Part shown: piece after piece, positions 28,904-38,044 of the stretch | How positions within the stretch are numbered: the first letter of the stretch is position 1 | How the letters are laid out: the number at the start of each line of letters is the position of its first letter | From: Streptomyces sp. NBC_01481 | GTDB taxonomy: Bacteria; Actinomycetota; Actinomycetes; Streptomycetales; Streptomycetaceae | Reading direction: 5' to 3' | Assembly: GCF_026339995.1 (NCBI RefSeq) | Contig: NZ_JAPEPT010000002.1 | Coordinates: 124,001 to 188,000 of the forward strand | Length of the DNA stretch: 64,000 nt | Notes under the pieces: generated by a model | Told to the model about the DNA's origin: nothing | The model's input: only the letters and a program-made list of their open reading frames with translations | The model's database searches: none | Made by a program: the position numbers and the translations under genes

Positions 28904-30427
28904 TTATCCATTACGCGGAAGGCCGTTCAAGCCGGGCTCACTCCCCGGGACGCCGGGTCCGCCCGGGCTCTTGAGCAGGACGAAGCCATCCTCGTAAGCC
29001 ACGGTGCGGTACCCCTTGCGCAGCGCGCCGTCCAGTTTGAATTTCTCCTGTCCGGCAGTCAGAGGCCATCGCCGCTCCGCCGGCACCCGGGTGTCCACCA
29101 TGATCCACTGAGGAAGGGGGCGGCTCGCGGGCCAGCCGTACAGGCTGACGCTCGTGCGCCTGGTGAGCTGGGGCACCAGATGGCTGGACGCCTGGACCGT
29201 GGCGCCGTCGGGGATCTGATCCATCAGACGGTGGGCGACAGCGACGCGGGGATCGGTCCGCCAGGTGGCCGGCTGGACCAGCTGCCACAGCGGAAACTGC
29301 GGAAGCAGCAGCACGGTGATCGCGGCAGAGCCCACGAGATAGCGGCGCAGACTGCTCGCACTGGAGCGCCGTCGGACCAGAGCGTCGATGAATGCCGCGA
29401 AGACGATCGGCATCAGCACAAGCGAATAGTGGAACTCGGTGCCCCAGTGAACCGCGTTGCCCGAGGCGCCGCGCCAGAGCAGAGTCGGCAGCGCGATCCA
29501 CAGCAGCGGAGACCGCAGAGCCAGGAACAGGGTCGGCGCCAGTACGAGCACAAGTGTCGACATCTTGGCTGCGGGGGTGATGAGACCGACCGTGTACTTG
29601 TAGAGCAGATCTCCCGGTCCGCCTCCACTTCCTGCCGGGCTGTCCAGGTAGAACCAATAGGCAAAGGAACCGGTCGGGTTGACGGCCGGCAGAATCACCA
29701 GCAGCGCCAGCACGGTCCCGGCCAGACCGGCGGACGCGGTGATGATCCCGAGCCTGCGGTTGCCGCGCAGGGCGATGACGAGACCGATCACGGCCACCGT
29801 GAGCCCGAGGTCTTCCTTCACCAGCAGCAGGGGAAGAGCCCAGTACGCCGCGGCGCGCAGCCGGTCGTTCGCGAGAGCCGTCAATGAAAAGGCGAGGAGG
29901 GGGACGGCGAAGGCCACTTCATGGAAGTCGAAGCCGACCGCGGTCGCGACACCCCAGGAAAGGCCGTAGCAGACACCGATGACCGCGGCGGCCAGGGAGC
30001 CCAGCGTTCGCTTTGCCCAGACGGTGAGGGGCAGAACGCTCACGGCGATCAGCGCCGCCTGCGCCACGAGCAGGGCGTTCGGTGCCGGCCACAGCCAATA
30101 GAGCGGCGCCACCAGGGCCAGAATGGGGGAGAAGTGGTCCCCCAGAACGGGAAAGTCCGGACCCTTCAGTTCGGCGACGGGCAGGTGGCCGTGCGCGTAG
30201 GACTGAACGACCTGCTCGAAGATTCCCAGGTCGTAGCTGTTGGAGAGCATCCGCTGATGGATACGCAGGGACAGTGCCGCGTAAAGGAAGAACAGCGCTC
30301 CCGCCAGGACCCACATCCACCACGCGACGCCGGAGCGCCTTTCATGAACCGTCTCCGCCGACGACTGTTTGTCGGATTCTGATTGCTGCGATGGCAGAGT
30401 GGTGCCGCTGGTGGGGAATGCTTGCAT
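28904..30427 (-). CDS. DUF2079 multi-pass membrane protein
   Basis: Protein of 507 residues with an extended N-terminal tail (Ser/Gln/Thr-rich) and about ten membrane helices, typical of DUF2079, a family related to GT-C glycosyltransferases. The segment I-H-Q-R-M-L-S-N-S-Y-D-L-G-I-F-E-Q after the first helix is the family hallmark and holds the conserved Asp. Substrate unknown. The ATG at 30427 has GGAAGG 7 bases upstream; other in-frame ATGs lie further upstream. Confidence 0.82.
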   Translation of the reverse strand: MQAFPTSGTTLPSQQSESDKQSSAETVHERRSGVAWWMWVLAGALFFLYAALSLRIHQRMLSNSYDLGIFEQVVQSYAHGHLPVAELKGPDFPVLGDHFSPILALVAPLYWLWPAPNALLVAQAALIAVSVLPLTVWAKRTLGSLAAAVIGVCYGLSWGVATAVGFDFHEVAFAVPLLAFSLTALANDRLRAAAYWALPLLLVKEDLGLTVAVIGLVIALRGNRRLGIITASAGLAGTVLALLVILPAVNPTGSFAYWFYLDSPAGSGGGPGDLLYKYTVGLITPAAKMSTLVLVLAPTLFLALRSPLLWIALPTLLWRGASGNAVHWGTEFHYSLVLMPIVFAAFIDALVRRRSSASSLRRYLVGSAAITVLLLPQFPLWQLVQPATWRTDPRVAVAHRLMDQIPDGATVQASSHLVPQLTRRTSVSLYGWPASRPLPQWIMVDTRVPAERRWPLTAGQEKFKLDGALRKGYRTVAYEDGFVLLKSPGGPGVPGSEPGLNGLPRNG

Positions 30428-30590
30428 GGCCATGCCTTCCAGAAGCTGAGGCTGAGTGGCCATCAAGATGCCAGCAACCTGGAAGACTTGACTCTGAGCA
30501 AACTGCCGTGTGGTAAGAATCCCCCGAATGGCCGCGCCCCAGGCCGAATTCGGAAACGTCCCATGCCCGGGGCGCAGCCTCAGGCCGGCG

Positions 30591-31754
30591 TCAGACCCGC
30601 ATCGGCTGCGGCGACTCGCGGCGGTCCGCGTCCGGTCCCGGGTACTCCCGGATGACCTCGTACCGCGTGTTCCGCTCCACCGGGCGGAAACCGGCGTCGC
30701 GGATCAGGTCGAGCAGGTCGTCACGCGTCAGCTTGTTCGGCGTGCCGTAGTTGTCCGCGTCGTGGGTGATCTTGTACTCGACGACCGAGCCGTCCATGTC
30801 GTCCGCGCCGTGCTGCAGGGCCAGCTGAGCGGTCTGCACGCCGTGCATCACCCAGAAGACCTTGACGTGCTGGACGTTGTCGAACAGCAGCCGCGAGACC
30901 GCGAAGGTCTTCAGCGCCTCGGCGCCGGTCGCCATGGTGGTGCGCGCCTGAAGGCGGTTGCGCACCTTGCCGTCCTGCATGTCCACGAAGTCGTGCTGGT
31001 AGCGCAGGGGGATGAAGACCTGGAAGCCGCCGGTCTCGTCCTGGAGTTCACGCAGGCGCAGGACGTGGTCGACCCGGTGCCTGGGCTCCTCGATGTGGCC
31101 GTACAGCATCGTGCACGGGGTCTTGAGACCCTTCTGGTGCGCGAGCCGGTGGATGCGCGACCAGTCCTCCCAGTGGGTGCGGTGGTCGACGATGTGCTGC
31201 CGGACCTCCCAGTCGAAGATCTCGGCGCCGCCGCCGGTCAGCGACTCCAGACCGGCCTCGATGAGCTCGTCGAGGATCTCGGAGGCGGACAGCCCGGAGA
31301 TCGTCTCGAAGTGGTGGATCTCGGTCGCCGTGAAGGCCTTCAGCGAGACGTCCGGGAGGGCCTTCTTCAGCTCGCTGAGCGACCGCGGGTAGTAGCGCCA
31401 CGGCAGGTTGGGGTGGAGCCCGTTGACGATGTGCAGCTCGGTGAGGTTCTCGCCCTCCATCGCCTTGGCGAGGCGGACGGCCTCCTCGATGCGCATCGTG
31501 TACGCGTCCTTCTCGCCCGGCTTGCGCTGGAAGGAGCAGTACGCGCACGACGCGGTGCACACGTTGGTCATGTTGAGGTGCCGGTTGACGTTGAAGTGGA
31601 CGACGTCACCGTTCTTGCGCGTCCGCACCTCGTGCGCGAGGCCGCCGAGCCACGCCAGGTCGTCCGACTCGTAGAGGGCGATGCCGTCCTCGCGGGTCAG
31701 CCGCTCCCCGGAACGGACCTTCTCCTCCAGCTCGCGCTTGAGCCCAACGTCCAT
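30591..31754 (-). CDS. mqnE: Aminofutalosine synthase
   Basis: Radical-SAM enzyme of 387 residues that joins 3-enolpyruvylbenzoate (from MqnA) and S-adenosylmethionine to give aminofutalosine. The CxxxCxxC motif is Cys66, Cys70 and Cys73 in V-C-T-A-S-C-A-Y-C. Family segments H-I-V-N-G-L-H-P-N-L-P and F-T-A-T-E-I-H-H-F are present and separate it from MqnC. The ATG at 31754 starts the family-typical protein. It lies 56 bases after the Lrp-type regulator gene and may be expressed with it. Confidence 0.95.
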   Translation of the reverse strand: MDVGLKRELEEKVRSGERLTREDGIALYESDDLAWLGGLAHEVRTRKNGDVVHFNVNRHLNMTNVCTASCAYCSFQRKPGEKDAYTMRIEEAVRLAKAMEGENLTELHIVNGLHPNLPWRYYPRSLSELKKALPDVSLKAFTATEIHHFETISGLSASEILDELIEAGLESLTGGGAEIFDWEVRQHIVDHRTHWEDWSRIHRLAHQKGLKTPCTMLYGHIEEPRHRVDHVLRLRELQDETGGFQVFIPLRYQHDFVDMQDGKVRNRLQARTTMATGAEALKTFAVSRLLFDNVQHVKVFWVMHGVQTAQLALQHGADDMDGSVVEYKITHDADNYGTPNKLTRDDLLDLIRDAGFRPVERNTRYEVIREYPGPDADRRESPQPMRV

Positions 31755-31810
31755 GTACGGCCGCCTCCCATACGATTCGTCAACAGGCCCCACCAAAGGT
31801 ACGCCCCTGC

Positions 31811-32260
31811 CTACTCGGGCAGATCTCCGACCCGGTTCTCCCACTTTGTGGAGAGCACGATCGTCGTACGCGTACGCGACACGCCCCTCGTGCCGGACAG
31901 CCGGCGGATCGTCTTCTCCAGACCGTCCACGTCGCTCGCCCGCACCTTGAGCATGTACGAGTCGTCGCCCGCGATGAACCACAGGTCCTCGATCTCGGCC
32001 AGGTCCTTGAGCCGGCGCGCCACGTCCTCGTGGTCGGCCGCGTCCGAGAGCGAGAGACCGATCAGAGCTGTGACGCCGAGACCGAGCGACCTGGCGTCCA
32101 CCGTGGCGCGATAGCCGGTGATGACGCCCGCCGCCTCGAGGCGGTTGATGCGATCGGTGACGGAGGGCCCCGAGAGCCCGACGAGCCGGCCGAGCTCCGC
32201 GTACGAGGCCCTGCCGTTCTCCCTGAGGGCCTGGATGAGCTGCCTGTCCACCGCGTCCAT
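31811..32260 (-). CDS. Lrp/AsnC family transcriptional regulator
   Basis: Protein of 149 residues with an N-terminal helix-turn-helix (D-R-Q-L-I-Q-A-L-R-E-N-G-R-A-S then L-S-G-P-S-V-T-D-R-I-N-R-L) and a C-terminal RAM ligand domain. Relatives bind amino acids and form octamers. The ATG at 32260 has GGAAGG 11 bases upstream; an ATG at 32278 is an alternative. The AT-rich region just upstream holds a consensus -10 box and is a likely autoregulatory site. It sits between the late menaquinone genes and mqnE. Confidence 0.88.
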   Translation of the reverse strand: MDAVDRQLIQALRENGRASYAELGRLVGLSGPSVTDRINRLEAAGVITGYRATVDARSLGLGVTALIGLSLSDAADHEDVARRLKDLAEIEDLWFIAGDDSYMLKVRASDVDGLEKTIRRLSGTRGVSRTRTTIVLSTKWENRVGDLPE

Positions 32261-32338
32261 ATGCCTGGACCCTTCCATTATTCAGCGATTCCGCAAGTTT
32301 ACCATGAGAATCTAAGGTGCGCAGCGCAAAATTCCTAC

Positions 32339-32352
32339 GAATTATACAATTC
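32339..32352 (-). promoter_or_regulatory. Promoter -10 within a near-palindrome, Lrp gene
   Basis: On the minus strand the sequence GAATTGTATAATTC holds a perfect TATAAT (plus-strand 32341-32346) and is a 12-of-14 palindrome. No good -35 is seen at 16-18 bases. It is about 80 bases before the regulator start. The overlap of palindrome and -10 fits autoregulation by an Lrp-type protein. Confidence 0.5.
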
Positions 32353-32374
32353 AAGCGTGAGATGCCGACCTGGG

Positions 32375-33040
32375 TCAGTCCGTACGAGGGCCACCCAGTT
32401 CACCCTCCCAGCGGCGGTACAGCCGATGCGGCACCCCCGCCGCGTCCAGCACCCGTCCCGCCACGAAGTCCACCAGATCCTGAATGTGCGTAGCCCCCGC
32501 GTAGAACGCCGGAGAGGCCGGGAGCACCACCGCACCCGCCTCGTCCAGTGTCACCAGATGCCTGAGGGTCTGCCCGTTCAGCGGGGTCTCGCGCACCGCG
32601 ACCACGAGCTTCCGCCGCTCCTTGAGCGTCACGCTCGCCGCCCGCTGCAGCAGATCCTTCGAGAGCCCGAGCGCGACTCCGGCCACGCACGCGGTGGACG
32701 CCGGGACGATGAGCATCCCCTTCACGGGATACGAACCCGACGAGGGCCCGGCGGCCAGATCCCCGGCCGCCCAGTGCCGTACGTCGTCGACGTCCACCCG
32801 GAAGGTGTCCGGCTTTCCGTCCGCCCCGCGCGCCAGCCACTCCCGCAGATCCTCGCGCCAGTGCGCGTCACGGAAGGCGATCCCCGTCTCGTCGAGCAGC
32901 GTCAGCCGTGAGGCCCGGCTGACGACCAGGTCCACGCTCTCGCCTGCGGCGAGCAGCCCGCGCAGCACCGCGGCGGCGTACGGCGTCCCGGACGCGCCGG
33001 AGACACCCACCAACCAGGGGGTGCGCTTCGCCTCGTTCAT
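32375..33040 (-). CDS. ubiX: UbiX-family flavin prenyltransferase
   Basis: Protein of 221 residues that prenylates FMN to give the cofactor used by UbiD-type decarboxylases. The FMN site G-V-S-G-A-S-G-T-P-Y is at residues 12-21, and P-A-S-T-A-C-V-A-G-V-A-L-G-L and V-R-E-T-P-L-N are family segments. It is 21 bases downstream of mqnP and in one transcript with the UbiD-like gene, which supports a role in decarboxylation of the 6-naphthoate intermediate of futalosine menaquinone synthesis. Confidence 0.9.
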   Translation of the reverse strand: MNEAKRTPWLVGVSGASGTPYAAAVLRGLLAAGESVDLVVSRASRLTLLDETGIAFRDAHWREDLREWLARGADGKPDTFRVDVDDVRHWAAGDLAAGPSSGSYPVKGMLIVPASTACVAGVALGLSKDLLQRAASVTLKERRKLVVAVRETPLNGQTLRHLVTLDEAGAVVLPASPAFYAGATHIQDLVDFVAGRVLDAAGVPHRLYRRWEGELGGPRTD

Positions 33041-33061
33041 GCCGCTGAGCCTATCCGCCGG

Positions 33062-33964
33062 TCACACCGTCAGGCCGCGCACCAGCAGATCGAGCAGCGC
33101 GCACCCGAACAGGGCGATGCCGATGAAGCCGTTGACGGTGAAGAAGGCGCGGTTGAGACGGGACAGGTCGTGCGGCTTCACGATCGTGTGCTCGTAGAGG
33201 AACGCTGCGGCGACGATCAGCAGACCGGTCCAGAAGAACCCGCCCGCCTCCGTGGCCAGCGCGTACCAGACCAGCAGGACGGTCGCCACGACATGCGCGG
33301 CCCGGGCCCCGTACAGCGCGGCCGGGACGCCGAAGCGGGCCGGGACCGACATCACGCCGTGCGCGCGGTCCGCCTGCACGTCCTGGCAGGCGAAGATCAG
33401 GTCGAAGCCGCCGATCCAGACGCCGACGGCAAGACCGAGGATCACCGAGTCCCAGGACCACGCACCGGTGATCGCGATCCACGCGCCTACCGGGCCCATG
33501 GCCTGGGCGAGGCCGAGGATGACATGCGGGAAGTTCGTGAACCTCTTGCCGTACGGATAGACCACCATCGGGATCACGGCGATCGGCGCGAGCGCGAGGC
33601 ACAGCGGATTGAGGGCGGCCGCCGCACCCAGAAAGACGACGACGGCGATCAGCGCGCCGGTCCAGGCGGACCGCACCGACACCGCACCGGTCACCAGTTC
33701 ACGGTTCTCGGTGCGCGGATTGCGGGCGTCGATCTCGCGGTCGATGATCCGGTTGCAGGCCATCGCGAAGGTCCGCAGCCCGACCATCGCGAGGGTGACC
33801 AGCAGCAGCCGCCCCCAGTGGATGTTCCGGTCGAACTGGAACATCGCGGTCAGCGCGGCGATGTACGCGAAGGGCAGCGCGAAGACCGAGTGCTCGATCA
33901 TGACGAGCCGCAGAAACGACTTGGTCCTGCCGGGTTGCGGGACTGCTGCGGCAGCGCTGCTCAC
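33062..33964 (-). CDS. mqnP: Menaquinone biosynthesis prenyltransferase (UbiA family)
   Basis: Integral membrane protein of 300 residues with about eight helices that attaches the polyprenyl chain to the dihydroxy-naphthoate ring. The first Asp-rich motif is N71-R-I-I-D75-R-E-I-D79-A-R-N, and the second is D-V-Q-A-D-R-A near residue 190. GTG start at 33964 is chosen because it overlaps the UbiD-like stop in a GTGA 4-base overlap; an upstream ATG at 33982 would overlap more. It lies between the UbiD-like and UbiX-like genes. Confidence 0.92.
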   Translation of the reverse strand: MSSAAAAVPQPGRTKSFLRLVMIEHSVFALPFAYIAALTAMFQFDRNIHWGRLLLVTLAMVGLRTFAMACNRIIDREIDARNPRTENRELVTGAVSVRSAWTGALIAVVVFLGAAAALNPLCLALAPIAVIPMVVYPYGKRFTNFPHVILGLAQAMGPVGAWIAITGAWSWDSVILGLAVGVWIGGFDLIFACQDVQADRAHGVMSVPARFGVPAALYGARAAHVVATVLLVWYALATEAGGFFWTGLLIVAAAFLYEHTIVKPHDLSRLNRAFFTVNGFIGIALFGCALLDLLVRGLTV

Positions 33965-35412
33965 AGGCCGTACTCCTTCCACCGGCGGTCGACCTTCGCC
34001 GCCGTATCCGGGTCCGACTCGACCATGTCCGGCCAGCCGCCGTCCCGGACGTACCCCTCCTCGGGGAGCTTCTTCGTCGCGTCGATGCCCGCCTTGCCGC
34101 CCCAGAACTGCTGGTACGAGGCGTGGTCGAGATGGTCGACCGGGCCCTCCACGACGGTGAGATCACGGGCGTAGTCGGTGTTGCCGAGGGCGCGCCAGGA
34201 GACCTCGTGCAGATCGTGCACGTCGCAGTCCGCGTCGACGACGACGATCAGCTTCGTCAGGGACATCATGTGCGCGCCCCAGATCGCGTGCATGACCTTC
34301 TGCGCGTGCTTCGGGTACTTCTTGTCGATCGAGACGATCGCGCAGTTGTGGAAGCCGCCCGACTCGGGCAGGTGGTAGTCCACGATGTCCGGCACGATGA
34401 TCTTGAGCAGGGGGAGGAAGAACCGCTCCGTGGCACGGCCGAGCGGTCCGTCCTCCGTCGGTGGGCGGCCCACCACGATCGACTGGAGCAGCGGCCGCCT
34501 GCGCATGGTCACGCAGTCGATGGTCAGCGCGGGGAACGGCTCCTGGGGCGTGTAGAAGCCGGTGTGGTCGCCGAAGGGTCCCTCCGGGAGCATCTCGCCC
34601 GGCTCCAGCCAGCCCTCCAGGACGACTTCGGCGTTCGCCGGAACCTGGAGCGGCACCGTCTTGCAGTCGACCATCTCGATGCGCTTGCCCGCCACGAAGC
34701 CCGCGAAGAGGTACTCGTCGATGTCACCGGGCAGCGGCGCCGTCGATGCGTAGGTCACCGCGGGCGGGCAGCCGAAGGCGATCGCGACCGGCAGCCGTTC
34801 GCCTCGCTTGGCCGCGACCTGGTAGTGGTTGCGGCTGTCCTTGTGGATCTGCCAGTGCATGCCGATGGTGTTCCGGTCGTGCCGCTGAAGGCGGTACAGA
34901 CCGAGATTGCGCACGCCCGTCTCCGGGTGCTTGGTGTGGGTGAGACCCAGGTTGAAGAAGGAGCCGCCGTCCTGGGGCCAGGTGAACAGCGCGGGCAGCT
35001 GGTCGAGATCGACGTCGTCACCGCGCAGGACGACCTCCTGCACCGGGGCGTCCTTCACCTTCTTCGGCGGTACGTGGACCATCGTGCCGAGCTTGCCGAA
35101 GGCCTCGCGGACCCCGACGAAGCCGTGCGGCAGCTCGGGCTTGAGCAGCCCGCCGATCTTGTCGCTGATCTCGGAGTAGGACTTCAGGCCAAGCGCCTTG
35201 AGCAGCCGGCGGTCGGTGCCGAAGACGTTCATCGCGAGCGGCATGGCCGACCCGCGGACGTTCTCGAACAGGAGCGCCGGACCGCACGCCTTGTTCACCC
35301 GGTCGACGATCTCCCCGACCTCCAGATACGGGTCGACCTCGGCCTTGATGCGCTTGAGGTCGCCCTCGCGCTCCAGCGCCCGGAGCAGGGAGCGAAGATC
35401 GTCGTAAGCCAT
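33961..35412 (-). CDS. Menaquinone biosynthesis decarboxylase (UbiD family)
   Basis: Protein of 483 residues of the UbiD prenylated-FMN decarboxylase family, in the subgroup tied to the futalosine pathway. Recognisable segments are R-D-D-L..L-E-R-E-G-D-L near the N-terminus, L-P-E-G-P-F-G-D-H-T-G-F-Y and the central N-L-G-L-Y-R-L-Q. It needs the cofactor made by the UbiX-like enzyme encoded two genes downstream. It opens the transcript UbiD-like, mqnP, ubiX, with a 4-base overlap into mqnP. I do not give a symbol because naming in the literature differs. Confidence 0.9.
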   Translation of the reverse strand: MAYDDLRSLLRALEREGDLKRIKAEVDPYLEVGEIVDRVNKACGPALLFENVRGSAMPLAMNVFGTDRRLLKALGLKSYSEISDKIGGLLKPELPHGFVGVREAFGKLGTMVHVPPKKVKDAPVQEVVLRGDDVDLDQLPALFTWPQDGGSFFNLGLTHTKHPETGVRNLGLYRLQRHDRNTIGMHWQIHKDSRNHYQVAAKRGERLPVAIAFGCPPAVTYASTAPLPGDIDEYLFAGFVAGKRIEMVDCKTVPLQVPANAEVVLEGWLEPGEMLPEGPFGDHTGFYTPQEPFPALTIDCVTMRRRPLLQSIVVGRPPTEDGPLGRATERFFLPLLKIIVPDIVDYHLPESGGFHNCAIVSIDKKYPKHAQKVMHAIWGAHMMSLTKLIVVVDADCDVHDLHEVSWRALGNTDYARDLTVVEGPVDHLDHASYQQFWGGKAGIDATKKLPEEGYVRDGGWPDMVESDPDTAAKVDRRWKEYGL

Positions 35413-35501
35413 GCCGTCCAGTATCGGGCAAGGACTAGGCTTGGCCTGTCACCGGGGCCCCAAGCAGCCCCGCCACCGCTCCCCGGGGGGAACGCACCAC
35501 C

Positions 35502-35912
35502 ATGCTCCGGTATCTGCCCTTCCTGCTGGTCCTGGCGCTGTGGATCTACGCCTTCATCGACTGCCTCAACACCCCCGAGCAGGAGGTCAAGCACCTCCCG
35601 AAGGTGGTCTGGGTCATCATCGTGCTGCTCTTCGGCGAGGTCCTGATCGGCCCGGTCGCGTGGCTCGTCGCGGGCAGGGACCGCAAGGCCGCCGCCGGCG
35701 GCAGCACACCGTCCGCATGGCACCGCAACCACCGCACCGAGTTTGTCGCGCCCGACGACAACCCGGACTTCTTGAAGTCCCTCAAGGACGAGGCTGTGCC
35801 TTCCAAAGATGTGAAGGACGAGGCGCTCCTCAAGGACTGGGAGGCGGATCTGCGCCGCCGCGAGGAGGAGCTCAAGCGCCGCGAGAACGGCGACGACCCA
35901 CAGCAGCCCTGA
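35502..35912 (+). CDS. Small membrane protein with PLDc_N domain
   Basis: Protein of 136 residues. Two membrane helices (residues about 2-19 and 35-58) form the PLDc_N domain, also found at the N-terminus of cardiolipin synthases, here without any phospholipase D domain. A charged cytoplasmic tail ends in a helical Glu/Arg/Lys segment. Function unknown. The LysR gene starts 1 base after its stop, so the two are likely cotranscribed. Confidence 0.82.
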   Translation: MLRYLPFLLVLALWIYAFIDCLNTPEQEVKHLPKVVWVIIVLLFGEVLIGPVAWLVAGRDRKAAAGGSTPSAWHRNHRTEFVAPDDNPDFLKSLKDEAVPSKDVKDEALLKDWEADLRRREEELKRRENGDDPQQP

Positions 35913-35913
35913 C

Positions 35914-36834
35914 ATGGAACTGCGCCTGCTGGTCACCTTCGAGAGGGTCGCCACCGTCCTCAGCTTCACTCAGGCGGCGGCCGAGCTGAAGTACGCCCAG
36001 TCCAGCGTCACCAGCCAGATCCGCTCGCTGGAGTCCTCTCTCGGCACGGAGCTCTTCGACCGGCTCGGCAGCCGCATCCGGCTCACCGAGGCGGGCGAGC
36101 GGCTGCTGCCGTACGCCCGCCGGATCATCGAGCTCTCCGAAGAGGCCAGGGTCGCCGTCACCGGCGCCGACGAGCCCGCCGGGGCGATCAACGTCGGCAC
36201 CATGGAGTCGCTGACCTCCTACCGGCTGCCCGCGCTGCTCGAACTGTTCCACCACCGCTATCCGCAGGTGAGGCTGTCGCTGCGCCCCACGCTCGGGGAC
36301 GAGACCCGTCAGGCGCTGCGCCAGGGCGTGTACGACATCGGCTTCCTGATGGAGCGGGAGACCGAGCACGCGGGCCTGGAGACCGAGGTGCTGACCGCCG
36401 AACCGCTCGTCCTGGTCTGCGCGCCCACCCATCCGCTCGCCGACGCGGCGAAGCTCGCGACCGTCGATCTCGCGGACATCCAGCTGGTGGGTACGGAGCC
36501 CGGCTGCCCGTACCGCGACCTCTTCGAGGAGGAGCTGCGCGAACGCAACGGCGCTCCCCCGCCCTTCATGGAGTTCGGCACGATCGAGGCGACCAAGCGG
36601 GGTGTGGCCGGCGGCCTCGGGGTCGCGCTGCTGCCGCGCATGGCGGTGCGCGAGGAGCTGGCGTCGGGGACGCTCCTCGCGCTGTCGTGGGAACCGCCGT
36701 TCCAGCTGTACACGCAGGTCGCGTGGCGGGAGGGGAAGCGGCTGCCGCGCCATGTGCGGCTGTTCATCGACGAGACGATGCGGCTGGTGCGGGAGCAGGA
36801 GTCGGCGAGCCGGTCCGAGGAGCCGAACCGGTAA
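35914..36834 (+). CDS. LysR family transcriptional regulator
   Basis: Protein of 306 residues with the standard LysR layout. The helix-turn-helix is F-E-R-V-A-T-V-L-S-F-T-Q-A-A-A-E-L then Q-S-S-V-T-S-Q-I-R-S-L-E; the effector-binding domain runs from about residue 88. The last 71 bases overlap the end of the convergent EamA transporter gene. The target is unknown; the EamA gene is a candidate by proximity. Confidence 0.88.
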   Translation: MELRLLVTFERVATVLSFTQAAAELKYAQSSVTSQIRSLESSLGTELFDRLGSRIRLTEAGERLLPYARRIIELSEEARVAVTGADEPAGAINVGTMESLTSYRLPALLELFHHRYPQVRLSLRPTLGDETRQALRQGVYDIGFLMERETEHAGLETEVLTAEPLVLVCAPTHPLADAAKLATVDLADIQLVGTEPGCPYRDLFEEELRERNGAPPPFMEFGTIEATKRGVAGGLGVALLPRMAVREELASGTLLALSWEPPFQLYTQVAWREGKRLPRHVRLFIDETMRLVREQESASRSEEPNR

Positions 36835-37714
36835 CCGTACGGGGCGACTTGGTGAGGTTCACCTTCAGACTGGCGAACACGATCAGCGGGACGCCGAGCG
36901 CCTGGACGAGGCCTATGTGGTGCCCGTACACCGCCCAGTCGGCGACCATCGCGACGGCCGGGTAGGTGAAGGCGAGCACGGCGATCTTCGCGGTGGGCAG
37001 CTTCTGGTACGCGGCGTACATCAGGACGTACATCAGGCCGGTGTGGATGAGTCCGAGGCCGATCAGCCAGCCCCAGTCGGCGCCGGTCCCGCTCATGGCG
37101 CCGAAGTCGGCGAGGGGCAGCAGCAGCGGGATGCCGACGAGGACCTGGACGAGTGCGATCAGGTGCGGGCGTACACCCGTGACGCGCTTGGTGACGAGGG
37201 TGGAGAGGCCGTAGAGGAGCGCGGCGGCGAGCGCCTGGCCGATGCCGAGCAGATAGGCGCTGTTGCCGCCCGTGAAGTCGCCCGGCGTGACACCGGAGAC
37301 GAGGATCAGCCCCGCGAACGCGAGCGCGATCCAGCCGACCTTCGCCGCGGTGAGGCGCTCACGGAAGAGCAGGGCGCCCAGCAGCACCACGTAGAAGGGC
37401 TGCGTGTGGTAGACGACGGTCGCGACGGAGATCGACGTGTTCTCGTACGACTCGAAGAGCAGCACCCAGTTGAAGACGATGAACAGGCCGCCGAGCGCGG
37501 CCAGTCCGAGCTTCTTCGGGGTGAGGCCGTGGTCGCGGAAGTAGCCGCGGGCCAGTGCGTAGCCCCCGAGGGCCAGGGCGCCGAACAGGACGCGGAAGAA
37601 GACGACGTTGAAGGCGGAGGCCCCCGACTCGACGACGAAGATTCCGAGGGTGCCGGACAGGACCATGGCCGCGGTCAGCTGCAGGGTGCCCTTGCTCTCT
37701 GTGTTCATGACCAT
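36764..37714 (-). CDS. EamA/DMT family transporter
   Basis: Integral membrane protein of 316 residues with ten predicted helices in two EamA repeats, typical of drug/metabolite exporters. The first repeat includes G-T-L-G-I-F-V-V-E, and the second begins near S-A-Y-L-L-G-I-G-Q-A. The C-terminal tail is rich in Pro, Ser and Arg and lies in the 71-base overlap with the LysR gene. Start is uncertain between ATGs at 37714 and 37708; neither has a clear ribosome site. Substrate unknown. Confidence 0.85.
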   Translation of the reverse strand: MVMNTESKGTLQLTAAMVLSGTLGIFVVESGASAFNVVFFRVLFGALALGGYALARGYFRDHGLTPKKLGLAALGGLFIVFNWVLLFESYENTSISVATVVYHTQPFYVVLLGALLFRERLTAAKVGWIALAFAGLILVSGVTPGDFTGGNSAYLLGIGQALAAALLYGLSTLVTKRVTGVRPHLIALVQVLVGIPLLLPLADFGAMSGTGADWGWLIGLGLIHTGLMYVLMYAAYQKLPTAKIAVLAFTYPAVAMVADWAVYGHHIGLVQALGVPLIVFASLKVNLTKSPRTVTGSAPRTGSPTPAPAPAASSRR

Positions 37715-37798
37715 GACGCTACGAGTGGGGGCGGGAGCCGGTCCACGAGCCAGTGGGGCGTCCTGCCGATGGGCCGATCGGCGCCGCCGATGACTTAA

Positions 37799-38023
37799 GG
37801 TCCTGTCCGGCCGATCAGGCCGGGCTCGCGTGCCCTGGCACGGCACCTCTCCCCCGTAGCCCTTCGGGCGCGGGAGGTACCCCCACCGTTGTCGCAGTCG
37901 CCTACGCTCCGCGTGGGCTCCATCCTCCGCCTTGCGATGCTCCCCCGTAGCCCTTCGGGCACGGGAGGTGCCCCCATCGCCAGACCCCGCTCCCTGATCC
38001 GGCCTGATAGACCGGACAGGACC
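37799..38023 (+). mobile_element. MITE-like inverted-repeat element, copy B
   Basis: Ends GGTCCTGTCCGGCCGATC and the reverse complement of GGTCCTGTCCGGTCTATC match at 16 of 18 positions. The right flank is TA; the left flank is AA, so one side has mutated. The interior carries the shared core plus two copies of a nested hairpin unit (CTCCCCCGTAGCCCTTCGGG type) at about 37850 and 37942. It fills most of the 330-base gap before the deaminase gene. No coding sequence. Confidence 0.75.
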
Positions 38024-38044
38024 TATCTTCGGAAGGTGAGCGTC